DNA from: Alphaproteobacteria bacterium GM7ARS4
Lineage (GTDB): Bacteria > Pseudomonadota > Alphaproteobacteria > GM7ARS4
Assembly (NCBI GenBank): GCA_014332745.1
Contig: JACONL010000001.1
Span: forward strand, 414,658 to 478,657
Reading direction: 5' to 3'
DNA: 64,000 bases
The notes below the pieces were generated by a model, which was not told the DNA's origin, ran no database searches, and worked only from the letters and a program-made list of their open reading frames with translations. Positions 24,363-34,046 of this stretch are shown here, one piece after another (position 1 is the first letter of the stretch; the number at the start of each line of letters is the position of its first letter). A program made the translations under genes and the position numbers.

Positions 24363-24373
24363 CGTGTTCTGTC

Positions 24374-25386
24374 ATGAGTTTGTTACCACCATTTTCTTCC
24401 ACGTTGGGGGTGTATATGGCAAAGCGTTTTGCCTTTGTGCTCCTTGTGACGACTTTGTTTCTTTTGTTTGTCGTCTTTGTCGGTGAGTGGCTCGAGTGGA
24501 TAAGGCGCGCAGGGACACGGACGGGCATTCCCCTCACGGCCAGTGCGGCGATGGCCGCATCGAAAATGCTTTTTTTCCTCCAGCGTTGGTGGTGGGTTCT
24601 GTCGTTGTCCTCTTTTTGAGTCCTGCGACGGCTTTCTCCATGAAGAATTTTTTAGACTTAGAAAATCGTTATTTTCGTGGCATTGATGGCGATATTGCCT
24701 TATCCCCTGCGGGCTTGTGGCTCAAGGAGACAAACGCATCAGAGAATGTCATTATCCATGCCCGACAGTTGAGTCGCCGTGATAATACGCTCTCTGATGT
24801 CAGCATGGTCTTTTTTGACTATGACAATCGCTTCTTGAAGAGATGGGACGCAAAGACGGCTCTCATAGAGAGCGGAGACGAGCATGATGGGGCTGGCGGG
24901 TATGACATATGGTCTTTGGACAATGTCCTCGTCACAAAGGCGGATGGCGTGTCGCGTCGAGTGGAAAAAATAGCCTATCCAGCAAAGACACGTTTCGATA
25001 AGATACAGGATAACTTCACGCCCCCTGAAGCCGTGTCGGTGTGGAATCTCTCTGCGTTCTCTCAGCTCATGGAAGAGACGGGTTTTTCGCCACGCCGTCA
25101 CCTCATGTATTTTTACTTTCTTGTGATGTTGCCATTTTTCACGGCAGGGATGGGGGCGTTATCGGTCTTATGCGCGCTTATGATTCCTTTACGTGGTTTT
25201 GGAGGAATGTTCATTGTGTCTCTTGCCACCATCATCATAGGGTTCATCATTTTCATTTTTTCCGAATTTCTCTATGGGCGGGGCGAAGCGGAACAGATTC
25301 CGTTTTTCCTTGCGGCATCGATTCCTGTGGTCGTTGTCGTTGCCTTCAGTTCGTTACTCTTGTCTTATCGTGAGTCCTATCAATGA
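24374..25386 (+). pseudogene. lptG: LPS export permease LptG, frame-disrupted and internally deleted
   Basis: LptG-like sequence in two frames. The first 68 codons (24374-24577) hold TM1 and a basic loop, then run out of frame and stop at 24619. From about 24577 the -1 frame continues with the TM3-like helix, the periplasmic domain and the C-terminal helices to the TGA at 25386. Joined, about 337 residues result. Compared with my knowledge of the family, roughly 40 residues are missing at the join: TM2 and the coupling helix that docks on LptB. The switch coincides with a T7 run (24570-24576) in which T-TTT-TTC is in phase for -1 slippage. Either a decayed gene, a slippage-expressed short LptG, or an assembly error. 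Confidence 0.8.
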
Positions 25387-27614
25387 AAAAGGCATGGTAT
25401 CGTGACTCTGGAGATGGGGGACGTATGGGGCGCTATGGTCTTGCTGTCGTGATGACGCTCTTGGGATATGGCATGGCACAAGGCGATGTGATGGCCAATG
25501 ACGGGAACGAGGAGCAAAGCGACAAGCTCTATATTTCCGCAGAGTCGATGACGCACCTCAAGGAGAAGGGTCATGTCGTCGCTGAGGGGGATGTGCATAT
25601 TGCCTATGGCGACTATGTCTTGACGGCACAGAAGGTCATTTTGATGAGGAAGAGTGACAAGGTGCTTGCTGAAGGCTCTGTGCGTTTGTTTTTTCCCTCT
25701 GGTGATGTCATGGTGTCTGAGCGGGCGGAACTCAGTCGAGATTTGAGCCGTGGCATTGTTCAAGCCGTGCAGATGGTCTTACGGCAGAAAGAGCGTGTCG
25801 CCGCTGTGAGTGGTGTGCTGACACCAGACGAGTCGCGCAAAATCGTTATGAAGAGGGCGGGATATACGCCTTGTGCCCGTTGTTCTTTGATAGGGGAATT
25901 CTATGCACCACCCACATGGGCTCTTTACGCTGAAACCGTCGAACATGACGACCGCAACCAAGAGATACGTTACTACCACGTCACCCTGACTCTCTTTGGT
26001 TTTCCTGTCTTTTACCTTCCTTATTACGCCCATCCCGACCCGCGGGTGAAACGTCGAAGTGGCTTCCTTCGTCCTATCTTTGGGCGTCACTCTCCTTTAG
26101 GTGTTTTTATCGGCATGCCGTATTATTTTGCGCCGACGCCATCTCTCGATGCGACCATGACACCTATATACTATCGCTTGACGGGATGGCTCTTTCAGGG
26201 GGAGATGCGGTGGAACACGCCACAAGGGGCGCTACTCGTTGAGGGCGCTGTCACCTCCGCCGCCTCTTTTGAGAGAACGGATCAATCAAGGATTACGAGG
26301 GGGTATGTCCATACGCGCGCCAATTTTGGTATCACGCCCCATATACGTTGGGGATGGGACGTCTATCACACCAGTGATGATACATTTTCCAAACTTTTTC
26401 GCATTGGCGAGAATTTACAGGTATTGAAGAGGGAAATTTACGGAGAGGGATTTTTTGGCAACAGCTATGTGGAAATACGCACCATGTCTTTTCAGGATTT
26501 ACGTCCCTCTGCCAAAAAGGCGGAGCAAGCCGATGTCCTGCCGTTCTTCTCTTACCATTATGGGAGCGATAGGGGGACGAATGGCACGTCCTGGGCTATG
26601 GATGTGGAGTCCGTTCGTCTCGACCGCAACGATAGAGAGGATAAACAACGCCTGTCGACGGAATTGACGCTACACCAACCTTTCCTGCTCGAGTCTGGTC
26701 ACAGGTTCGATGCGAAAGGCTTTTTACGCACGGATGCCTACTTTTTCGATTGGGAAGACACAGAGACACCAAACAACAAGCGCACCCTGTTTCGCTTTGT
26801 CCCTCGAGCATCGCTACGTTGGCGTTTTCCTATGGTGCATGTGGGCGATAAGGTGACATATATGATAGAGCCTTCTTGGTTGCTGGCTGTGGCGCCCAAT
26901 GGGCTGAGGGATGACCGTATTACGGATGATGAGAGTATCGGCTTCGAGTGGAATCCATTGGCGCTCTTTGAGGAGAATCATTTGATAGGAAGCGATGTTC
27001 TCGAGTCGGGCAAACATGTCGATTATGGCGTGACATTCTCACAAGAAGGCAGTGACGGACTCTTTTATAGCGACATCTTTGTCGGTCAAAGCTATCGATT
27101 CGATAAGAGCACCGATTATGAACTTGGCTCAGGGCTCGATGACAGACTTTCCTACCTCCTCTTAGGCGGAAAATTCAGCCTGTTGCAACGTCTCACCCTC
27201 TCTTATGACGGCATTTTGCGTCCCAAAGGCGTGGATTGGCGGTCACATAAAGTTAACAGCGCTCTCTCTCTGGGCAGTATACGTATTACCTCCTCTTACA
27301 GCAAAATCGGAGAGAGGATTACAGCCCTTGGCAGACAAAGACGTAGTTCTCGAGGAGGCGGGCGAGAGGATATGACGCATGGTATTTCCTTCCCACTGGG
27401 GAGTGCTGTGAATGTCAGGGCTAGCATTAACTATGATATTACAGAACATCAGACATTGGACTACCGCTTTTCCTTCGTTCATCGTCCCTGTGATTGCTTG
27501 GAATGGGGAGTCGATTTTAGGAGAAACTTCACCCGTGATAGGGATTACGAGCCAAGTGATAGCATCAACTTTATTTTTAAACTAAAGCATCTGGGAGGGG
27601 CGTCTGTGCGCTAA
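25383..27614 (+). CDS. lptD: LPS-assembly outer membrane protein LptD
   Basis: 743 residues. Inserts LPS into the outer leaflet with LptE. A hydrophobic segment (about 19-33) looks like a signal sequence. It is followed by the OstA/LptA-like jellyroll (about 50-170, with repeated EGDVHI and AEGSVRL strands) and a C-terminal beta-barrel of alternating aromatic strands. CxxC at the domain border (PCARCSL, near 163-166) may form part of the disulfide network. It starts at an ATGA overlap with the end of lptG, so its translation may be coupled to readthrough of that damaged gene. Confidence 0.92.
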   Translation: MKKAWYRDSGDGGRMGRYGLAVVMTLLGYGMAQGDVMANDGNEEQSDKLYISAESMTHLKEKGHVVAEGDVHIAYGDYVLTAQKVILMRKSDKVLAEGSVRLFFPSGDVMVSERAELSRDLSRGIVQAVQMVLRQKERVAAVSGVLTPDESRKIVMKRAGYTPCARCSLIGEFYAPPTWALYAETVEHDDRNQEIRYYHVTLTLFGFPVFYLPYYAHPDPRVKRRSGFLRPIFGRHSPLGVFIGMPYYFAPTPSLDATMTPIYYRLTGWLFQGEMRWNTPQGALLVEGAVTSAASFERTDQSRITRGYVHTRANFGITPHIRWGWDVYHTSDDTFSKLFRIGENLQVLKREIYGEGFFGNSYVEIRTMSFQDLRPSAKKAEQADVLPFFSYHYGSDRGTNGTSWAMDVESVRLDRNDREDKQRLSTELTLHQPFLLESGHRFDAKGFLRTDAYFFDWEDTETPNNKRTLFRFVPRASLRWRFPMVHVGDKVTYMIEPSWLLAVAPNGLRDDRITDDESIGFEWNPLALFEENHLIGSDVLESGKHVDYGVTFSQEGSDGLFYSDIFVGQSYRFDKSTDYELGSGLDDRLSYLLLGGKFSLLQRLTLSYDGILRPKGVDWRSHKVNSALSLGSIRITSSYSKIGERITALGRQRRSSRGGGREDMTHGISFPLGSAVNVRASINYDITEHQTLDYRFSFVHRPCDCLEWGVDFRRNFTRDRDYEPSDSINFIFKLKHLGGASVR

Positions 27615-27620
27615 CACCCC

Positions 27621-28946
27621 ATGGGACCTATGACGCACCCTATCACAAGATATATCACAACCCGCTGTCTCAGCGAAGGAGGCGGGCGGGGGCGCATGCG
27701 CTTTTTGGCATGGATGGCGCTTCTGTGTGGTGTCATATCTCATGGCGTACCTCATGGCTCAGCTGCCGATGGTATTGCCGCCATTGTCAATGACGAGGCT
27801 GTCACCCTTGGGGAGGTGGAACAGCGTATGACGCTCTTCATTAAGAGTCTAGACTTGGAGGACAGCAAGGCGTTACGTGATGACATTCGTCCTCGTGTGT
27901 TAGAGAATCTCATCTTGGAAATTCTTAAAAAGCAAGAGGCCGTGCGCGCCGCTGTGGACATTACGCCACAACAGATCAGTGATGCTCTTCGCCATTTAGA
28001 GCGTCTCAACAACGTCCCTGAGGGACAATTTGAGGACTATATGGACAAGCAAGGCTATGACCGTGCGGCATGGTTTGGCCAATTGGAAGCCCAACTCTAT
28101 TGGGATAACTATGTGAGTTCTTTTTTGCGTCCTGAGGTGCGTGTGAGTGATGGCGAGATCGCCGATTTTCTACAATCTTACCAAAGTCGCGAAAAGCGTG
28201 ATGAATATCTTATCAGTGAGATTTTTCTTCCTATCATTGACGAAGATGATAAGGCGACATCTATGGATACGGCTTTTCGTGTGTATGGAGTCTTGTCGGC
28301 CAGTCGGAATTTGGCGAATGAGTTTTCTCTTCTTGCGCGTCAGTATTCGCAATCAGCGTCGGCAGCGGCGGGAGGCAATATAGGATGGGTGAGTCTGGAC
28401 GATATAGCACAAGAGCTACGAGATGCTGTGCAAAAGACATCTATCGGGCATATTCAAGGGCCGCTTATCGTGTCGGGGGGAGTCTATATTCTCTATGTTC
28501 GAGATAGGCGTCTTTTTGCTGAGGAAAATTCTCTTGGGGTTGCCCTGAGGCAGGTCTCTATTGACAAGGGGAGAGAGGATGCGCGCACCCATATCGAGGC
28601 AGCACAACGTATTGCCAAGCAACCTGGGCGCGCTTGTCCCATTGATGATGCCTATGACGCCATCGATGATATTCGTGTCTTGGATTTAGGCAAGATGGGG
28701 ATAGAAGATTTGTCGGCGCTGTTTAAGAATGCTATCGAGGTGCTACCAGAGAGAGGCGTGACGGACATTTTAGAGACGTATGATAGCTATGCTTTCCTCA
28801 AATTATGCAAGCGGGAAACACGGCAAGTGGCTCTTCCCAGTCGGGATGTGGCCCATGAGCGTATCTTTTATCGACGTTTGGAGAGGCTTGTGCAGAAGCG
28901 TATTCGCGACTTGTGGCGGTCGTCCTATGTGGAAAGGCGTCTCTGA
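27621..28946 (+). CDS. surA: Periplasmic chaperone / peptidyl-prolyl isomerase SurA-like
   Basis: 441 residues. A signal sequence lies at about 26-49 (FLAWMALLCGVISHGV). It is followed by the SurA N-terminal domain (IAAIVNDEAVTLGEVEQRM) and a parvulin-like PPIase region with YLISEIFLP and AAGGNIGWVS. A second parvulin domain is degenerate or absent. It assists folding of outer-membrane beta-barrels such as LptD, encoded immediately upstream with a 6-bp gap. The stop overlaps the pdxA start by 1 nt (TGATG). Confidence 0.88.
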   Translation: MGPMTHPITRYITTRCLSEGGGRGRMRFLAWMALLCGVISHGVPHGSAADGIAAIVNDEAVTLGEVEQRMTLFIKSLDLEDSKALRDDIRPRVLENLILEILKKQEAVRAAVDITPQQISDALRHLERLNNVPEGQFEDYMDKQGYDRAAWFGQLEAQLYWDNYVSSFLRPEVRVSDGEIADFLQSYQSREKRDEYLISEIFLPIIDEDDKATSMDTAFRVYGVLSASRNLANEFSLLARQYSQSASAAAGGNIGWVSLDDIAQELRDAVQKTSIGHIQGPLIVSGGVYILYVRDRRLFAEENSLGVALRQVSIDKGREDARTHIEAAQRIAKQPGRACPIDDAYDAIDDIRVLDLGKMGIEDLSALFKNAIEVLPERGVTDILETYDSYAFLKLCKRETRQVALPSRDVAHERIFYRRLERLVQKRIRDLWRSSYVERRL

Positions 28947-30004
28947 TGGATGACGAGAGTCGTGCCATGCCTCCTATCGCTGTCACCATGGGAGAGCCGT
29001 CTGGCATTGCGCCCCAATTGAGCGTTGTCGCATGGCATCAGCTGAGTCGAGCCTATCATAGGCGGGAGACGTCTCAGGATGTCCCCTCTTTTTTCGTGAT
29101 AGGTGATGTGGCGTGTCTCGAGCGGGCTGTCCGCATGCGTTTTTCCCATCCCGATGCCGTTCCCATACAACCCATCAGCCATCCTCGTGAAGCCCATGCC
29201 GTCTTTCCTGAGCGCCTTCCCGTCATTCCTCTTCCGTTGCAAGAGGAGGTGCGTTGGGGCGTGCCATGTCTCTCCCATCAAGAGCAGGTGTTATCCAGCA
29301 TCGATACAGCATGTCGCTTTGTGCAACAAGGCCATGCGTCCGCCATTGTGACCAATCCCATCCACAAGGCATCGCTCTATGCTGCTGGCTGTTCTTTCCC
29401 CGGGCATACGGAGATGATGGCGCGTTACGGCGGTGGTACGCCTGTGATGATGTTATGTGATATTGAGGCATCATGGCGGGTTGCCTTGATAACGGGACAT
29501 TGTCCCTTTGCCGATGTCATCGCCCAGCTCTCGCCTCAGCGCATTATGTCAAAAACGGCCATTGTCCACGACGCCCTTATCCGTGACTTTGCCATTGCGC
29601 GCCCGCGTCTCGCCCTTGCCGCCCTGAATCCCCATGCTGGCGAATCGGGACGCATGGGAACAGAAGAACAAACAATCCTCCAGCCCGCCATCGATATGCT
29701 CCGTCAGCGTTCCATCCACGTAGAAGGCCCCGTGCCAGCCGACACGCTCTTTTTATCCCACACGCATACCCCTTATGACGCCATCATCTGTCTCTATCAC
29801 GACCAAGGGCTTATCCCCTTTAAGCTCTTATGCTTCGAGAGAGGCGTCAATGTGACACTCGGCATTCCTTTCATTCGCACATCGCCCGCCCATGGCGTTG
29901 CCTTCGATATTGTTGACTCAGGCACAGCGCGTGTTGAGAGCATCATAGCAGCGCTTTCTCTCGCATGGGGTTTGGCACAGAGACGCATGGCTGAGACAGC
30001 ATGA
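28946..30004 (+). CDS. pdxA: 4-hydroxythreonine-4-phosphate dehydrogenase
   Basis: 352 residues. NAD-dependent enzyme of pyridoxal phosphate synthesis. It begins IAVTMGEPSGIAP. Metal-binding histidines lie in FPGHTEMMARY, LNPHAGESGRMG and YHDQGLIPFK, and the family end TLGIPFIRTSPAHGVAFDIV is intact. I chose the ATG at 28946, which overlaps the surA stop. Its TGA overlaps the rsmA ATG. The surA-pdxA-rsmA order is the usual one in proteobacteria. Confidence 0.95.
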   Translation: MDDESRAMPPIAVTMGEPSGIAPQLSVVAWHQLSRAYHRRETSQDVPSFFVIGDVACLERAVRMRFSHPDAVPIQPISHPREAHAVFPERLPVIPLPLQEEVRWGVPCLSHQEQVLSSIDTACRFVQQGHASAIVTNPIHKASLYAAGCSFPGHTEMMARYGGGTPVMMLCDIEASWRVALITGHCPFADVIAQLSPQRIMSKTAIVHDALIRDFAIARPRLALAALNPHAGESGRMGTEEQTILQPAIDMLRQRSIHVEGPVPADTLFLSHTHTPYDAIICLYHDQGLIPFKLLCFERGVNVTLGIPFIRTSPAHGVAFDIVDSGTARVESIIAALSLAWGLAQRRMAETA

Positions 30005-30879
30005 GGGAAGACGCCCTGAAGGAAGACACCATGTGTCTTCCCTCCTCTTCTCTGTTGAGGAAAGCCTATGGTGTCATTCCTCGTCCCCATCGCGGACAGC
30101 ATTTTCTCCTGAATGACCCTTTGTTATTGCGCATAGCGCGCGCCGCCCTTCCCTTGACGCATGCCGTTGTCTTCGATATTGGGGCGGGTATTGGCTCGCT
30201 CAGTCGCGCCCTTTTGCTCTTAGGCGCGCGCCATGTCTATGCCGTTGAGAATGATAGGCGCTGTCTCGATGCTCTCACGCTTTTATCGTCTCATGCGCAA
30301 AAACGTATGACGGTGCTTGCTGATGATGTTCTTCGCTTGGATATACCGCAGCTCGCCCGTCGCCATCGCCTCTCGCACCATCCTCTCAAGATTGTCGCCA
30401 ATATCCCTTACCATCTCTCGTCTCCCCTCTTGGCGATGTGGCTACGTGAGAGCGCGTCCTATGGGGAGATCTTGATAACAGCGCAGAAAGAGTTGGTGAG
30501 TCGTCTCCATGCGACAGCAGGGCGTGATTATGGTCGCCTCTCGGTTGCCGTGCAGCGTGTTTTTCACGTGAAACCGCTCTTCATGATTCATAGGCGTAAC
30601 TTCATGCCACCCCCAAAGGTTGATTCGCAACTCGTGATGTTGCGAAGGCGAGAAAAACCCCAGATGGATGTGGTTGAGGCTGATCTAGACAAGATTCTCC
30701 GTCTAGCCTTTGGCATGAGGCGTAAAATGCTTGCCACGTCTCTTGCTGGTCTTGAAGGAGGCGGCGCAAGGCTTTGCGCTGACGCCAACATCGATGGCAC
30801 GTTGCGTCCGCAAGATGTGCCACCGCCATGTTTCTATCGTTTGGCGCAATGCTACACGGCTTCCCTCGGAAGGGTGTGA
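30001..30879 (+). CDS. rsmA: 16S rRNA (adenine1518/1519-N6)-dimethyltransferase
   Basis: 292 residues, also called KsgA. Dimethylates two adjacent adenosines near the 3' end of 16S rRNA during small-subunit maturation. RGQHFLLN opens the domain, FDIGAGIGSLSR binds SAM, NIPYHLSSPLL is motif IV and FMPPPKVDSQ is the family's C-terminal loop. An N-terminal extension of about 25 residues precedes it. The ATG overlaps the pdxA stop by 4 nt. Last gene of the lpt-surA-pdxA unit. Confidence 0.95.
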   Translation: MREDALKEDTMCLPSSSLLRKAYGVIPRPHRGQHFLLNDPLLLRIARAALPLTHAVVFDIGAGIGSLSRALLLLGARHVYAVENDRRCLDALTLLSSHAQKRMTVLADDVLRLDIPQLARRHRLSHHPLKIVANIPYHLSSPLLAMWLRESASYGEILITAQKELVSRLHATAGRDYGRLSVAVQRVFHVKPLFMIHRRNFMPPPKVDSQLVMLRRREKPQMDVVEADLDKILRLAFGMRRKMLATSLAGLEGGGARLCADANIDGTLRPQDVPPPCFYRLAQCYTASLGRV

Positions 30880-30893
30880 GGGGTGTGAGGGGT

Positions 30894-30922
30894 CTATCCC
30901 TTCCTCTGTTGAGAGGGGATAG
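30894..30922. terminator. Strong hairpin at the convergent rsmA/gmk junction
   Basis: Outer stem CTATCCC (30894-30900) with GGGATAG (30916-30922) and inner stem CCTCT with AGAGG around a GTTG loop. It coincides with the gmk stop codon and sits 15 bp after rsmA, so it could act on both transcripts. No T run is present, so intrinsic termination is not certain. Confidence 0.45.
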
Positions 30923-31562
30923 TGTGAAGTGTGTGTATCCACGACTCCATGCCGATGAGTCGTTGTCTTTTGAGGCGTTCGGCGGCGAGAATGGCGCGCG
31001 CTTGGGCGATAGCCTCTGACAGGTCGTCATTGATAAGCACATAGTCATAGTGACGCCATCGGGCGATGTCTTGTTCTGCGTGCTGTAGGCGATAGGCGCT
31101 ATTATCTTGGGACTCACCTTCATGTTCACGTTTCTTAAGCCTCTGTTCTAGGGCTTTGAGGGAGGGGGGAAGGATGAAGAGGCTGACGGTATGGTGGGGA
31201 TGGTGGCGTTTGAGCGCTTGCGCGCCTTGCCAATCGATATCGAAGAGGACATCTTGTCCTTTTTGGAGGGAAGACGTCACGGGTTCTTTCAATGTCCCAT
31301 AGTGATAGCCATAGACGTGCGCATGTTCGAGGAAGGCGTGGCGTTGGCACAATCTGTCGAATTGCGCTTTATCCATGAAGTGATAATGGACGCCTTCGAT
31401 TTCAAAGGGACGGCGGGGACGGGTTGTCGCTGAGACAGAGAGCATAAGATGGTCAGAGCATTCTTGCGCTATCATGCCGCGGGAAATCGATGTTTTGCCG
31501 GCCCCCGATGGTGAGGAGATGACCATCATCATGCCTTGTCTTTCGATAGGGGCGTTTGCCAT
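30894..31562 (-). CDS. gmk: Guanylate kinase
   Basis: 222 residues. Phosphorylates GMP to GDP. P-loop SPSGAGKT is at 17-24. The GMP-binding SATTRPRRPFEIEGVHYHF lies near 45-63 and VLFDIDWQGAQALK near 105-118. It is the distal gene of the fatty acid cluster. In many alphaproteobacteria a yicC gene lies between mltG and gmk, but here the gap is 6 bp and yicC is absent. The stop codon lies in a strong hairpin shared with rsmA. Confidence 0.95.
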   Translation of the reverse strand: MANAPIERQGMMMVISSPSGAGKTSISRGMIAQECSDHLMLSVSATTRPRRPFEIEGVHYHFMDKAQFDRLCQRHAFLEHAHVYGYHYGTLKEPVTSSLQKGQDVLFDIDWQGAQALKRHHPHHTVSLFILPPSLKALEQRLKKREHEGESQDNSAYRLQHAEQDIARWRHYDYVLINDDLSEAIAQARAILAAERLKRQRLIGMESWIHTLHTIPSQQRKG

Positions 31563-31568
31563 AGGTTC

Positions 31569-32693
31569 TTATCGTTCCTCTTCGCCGTCTTTCTTTTTGT
31601 TTTGATGTTGTCTTTGCCATGCGCGCCATTGCTCGACATTCTTTTGATGGTCTTCATAATTTTCGGCAAATGTATGCCCACCCGTGCCGTTGGCGACAAA
31701 AAAGAGTTCGTTGCTTGTGATGGGATGTGCCACCGCCTGCAAGGCATCTGCCCCTGGTAGGCAAATAGGCGAAGGGGGAAGCCCTTTGATACGGTAGGTA
31801 TTCCATGCGCTGTGACGTCTGAGGTCGCTATAGAACAACGGGCGTCCAAGGGGCGTGCCTCCTGTGATTCCGTAGATGACTGTTGGGTCGGACTCGAGGC
31901 GCATGCCACGTCTGAGACGATTGTGAAAGACGGCGGCGATACGGGCGCGTTCCGATGCTTGTCCTGTCTCTTTTTCGACAATGGAGGCGAGGATGAGCAT
32001 ATCATAGGCTGTCTCGATGGGGAGGTCGTTGTCGCGCGTCTGCCATATCTTCTGGAGGGTCTCGTCCGCCTTGTCGCGCATGCGACGGATGAGGGTCGCA
32101 CGTTGTTCGCCATGGCGATAGAGGTAGGTATCGGGGAATAACGCTCCTTCCCACAGATTGGACGGGACATGCCCGCGTAGGTTTTGTGTGTTATTGATGA
32201 TGTCGATGGCTTGGGCGAGGCTATAGCCTTCTGGAATGGTGAGGCGTAGGAGGACAGAGCGTCCTTGTACCATCCTGTCGATGGCCTCGAGGAGGGATTG
32301 TTGCGGGTCTATGTGATATGTGCCAACCTTGAGGTCGTCATGGTCGCCTGTGATACGTAATGTGTAGAGAAAGGCGCTGGCATTGATGGGGATGTGGTTG
32401 CGTTGCATGCGCCTTGCGACACTGGCGGGGGTGTCGCCCGCTTCGATAACGAGGGTGAAGGGTTTGTCTATATGGCGCGCTAGAGGGCGTAAGAGGCTAT
32501 CACCGATGACGAGGAAGGGGATAGCGATGGCGGCGACGAGGAGCGCGGTAAAAATATGGTGTTTCTTATACGAGACAAGGCATAAGGGTAGGGACATGGT
32601 CGATAACGGGAGAAAACACCGACGCCATAGGGCGCGTATGGTCTCTCTGAGGACGGCATATCGTTTTTTTCCGTCATATTTTTCTGTCATCAT
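31569..32693 (-). CDS. mltG: Endolytic murein transglycosylase MltG
   Basis: 374 residues. Inner-membrane enzyme that cleaves nascent glycan strands. One N-terminal transmembrane helix (about 47-67), a LysM-like region (FTLVIEAGDTPASVARRM), then the YceG catalytic domain with LASIVEKETG carrying the catalytic Glu, and VFHNRLRRGMRLESDPTVIYG. The long N-terminal cytoplasmic part (about 45 residues) is basic. 6 bp from both fabF and gmk; the standard alphaproteobacterial position. Confidence 0.93.
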   Translation of the reverse strand: MMTEKYDGKKRYAVLRETIRALWRRCFLPLSTMSLPLCLVSYKKHHIFTALLVAAIAIPFLVIGDSLLRPLARHIDKPFTLVIEAGDTPASVARRMQRNHIPINASAFLYTLRITGDHDDLKVGTYHIDPQQSLLEAIDRMVQGRSVLLRLTIPEGYSLAQAIDIINNTQNLRGHVPSNLWEGALFPDTYLYRHGEQRATLIRRMRDKADETLQKIWQTRDNDLPIETAYDMLILASIVEKETGQASERARIAAVFHNRLRRGMRLESDPTVIYGITGGTPLGRPLFYSDLRRHSAWNTYRIKGLPPSPICLPGADALQAVAHPITSNELFFVANGTGGHTFAENYEDHQKNVEQWRAWQRQHQNKKKDGEEER

Positions 32694-32699
32694 GGTCCC

Positions 32700-33977
32700 T
32701 TAGGGCGGTGGGGCAAAGATAAGTGTGGCGTTCGTGCCTCCGAAGCCAAAGGAATTGGAGAGCGTATAGCGTAGCTTTTTTGTGCGCGCTGTTTTTGCCA
32801 CAAGGTCCATGTCTTGGCATGCGGGGTCGATGTTGTTGAGATTGATGGTGGGGGGGATGACGCCATCGCGCTGTGCGAGGATACAGAAGATAGCTTCCAC
32901 ACTCCCGGCGGCGCCTAAAAGGTGGCCGACAGAGGATTTTGTGGACGACATCGGGACATGTGAGGCATCATGGCCAAAGGCTTTGCGCACAGCATTGATT
33001 TCGACGCCATCGCCTAAAGGCGTGGAGGTACCGTGGGCGTTGATATAGCTGATGTCATCGGGGTTCAGCTGAGCGTTTCGTAGGGCGCTCCGCATGGCTT
33101 GCCATGCGCCTCGTCCTTCGGCATGGGGAGCAGTGATGTGATAGGCATCGCCAGAGAGTCCATAGCCTAAGACTTCAGCATAGATATGCGCGCCTCGTTT
33201 CTTGGCGTGGCTGTATGACTCGATGATGACGGCGCCAGCGCCATCGCCCATGACAAAGCCATCACGTTCTGTGTCCCAAGGCCTCGAGGCTTGGGTTGGC
33301 CGATCATTGAAGTTGGTCGAGAGGGCGCGCATAGCCGCAAAGCCACTGACGCCTAATGGATTAATGGCGGACTCAGCACCACCAGCGACAACGACATCGG
33401 CGTCGCCTCGTCTCACCAAGGCGGCAGCATCGCCTATGGCATGGGCGCCAGACGAACATGCCGTGACGAGAGACACATTGGGCCCCTGCCAGCCATGCTC
33501 GATAGAAATGCCGCCAGCCGCAAGGTTGATAAGAGAGGCTGGCACAAAAAAAGGCGACACGCGACGATGGCCTTTCTCATGAAGGGCAACAGCATTTTTG
33601 TAAATACCATCCAATCCTCCTATGCCAGAACCAAAGACGACACCACTTCGCGCGAGCTCTTCTTCATGAGAGGGTGTCCAGCCAGAATCTCTAATGGCTT
33701 GGGTGGCAGCGACACGCGCATAGACGATAAAAGGGTCTACATGCTTGCGTTCCCGCGCTGGAATCCAATCATCAGGACAAAAAACGTCTTCTTTGTCCTC
33801 ATCATTTTGGCGCACAGGGATTTCACCAGCAATACGACAGCGCCACCCCTCCGTATCAAAGGAGCGAATGACATCGATACCACTCTCACCCTCTATCAGG
33901 CGTTTCCAACTCGCCTCGACACCGCATGCGAGAGGACATATCAAACCAAGCCCTGTGACGACAACACGTTCCGACAT
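32700..33977 (-). CDS. fabF: 3-oxoacyl-[acyl-carrier-protein] synthase II
   Basis: 425 residues. Condenses acyl-ACP with malonyl-ACP in fatty acid elongation. Active-site Cys174 lies in TACSSGAHA, the two histidines in NAHGTSTPLGD and GHLLGAAG, and Lys in SSTKSSVGH. It ends GFGGTNATLIF, as expected. It lies between acpP (69 bp upstream) and mltG (6 bp downstream), matching the conserved fabD-fabG-acpP-fabF order. Confidence 0.97.
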   Translation of the reverse strand: MSERVVVTGLGLICPLACGVEASWKRLIEGESGIDVIRSFDTEGWRCRIAGEIPVRQNDEDKEDVFCPDDWIPARERKHVDPFIVYARVAATQAIRDSGWTPSHEEELARSGVVFGSGIGGLDGIYKNAVALHEKGHRRVSPFFVPASLINLAAGGISIEHGWQGPNVSLVTACSSGAHAIGDAAALVRRGDADVVVAGGAESAINPLGVSGFAAMRALSTNFNDRPTQASRPWDTERDGFVMGDGAGAVIIESYSHAKKRGAHIYAEVLGYGLSGDAYHITAPHAEGRGAWQAMRSALRNAQLNPDDISYINAHGTSTPLGDGVEINAVRKAFGHDASHVPMSSTKSSVGHLLGAAGSVEAIFCILAQRDGVIPPTINLNNIDPACQDMDLVAKTARTKKLRYTLSNSFGFGGTNATLIFAPPP

Positions 33978-34046
33978 AAGAGACCATCCTGAGGCGTCTA
34001 AAGCGCCGTCTAAAGCATATGGACGAGACAGAAAACGATATTCGCC

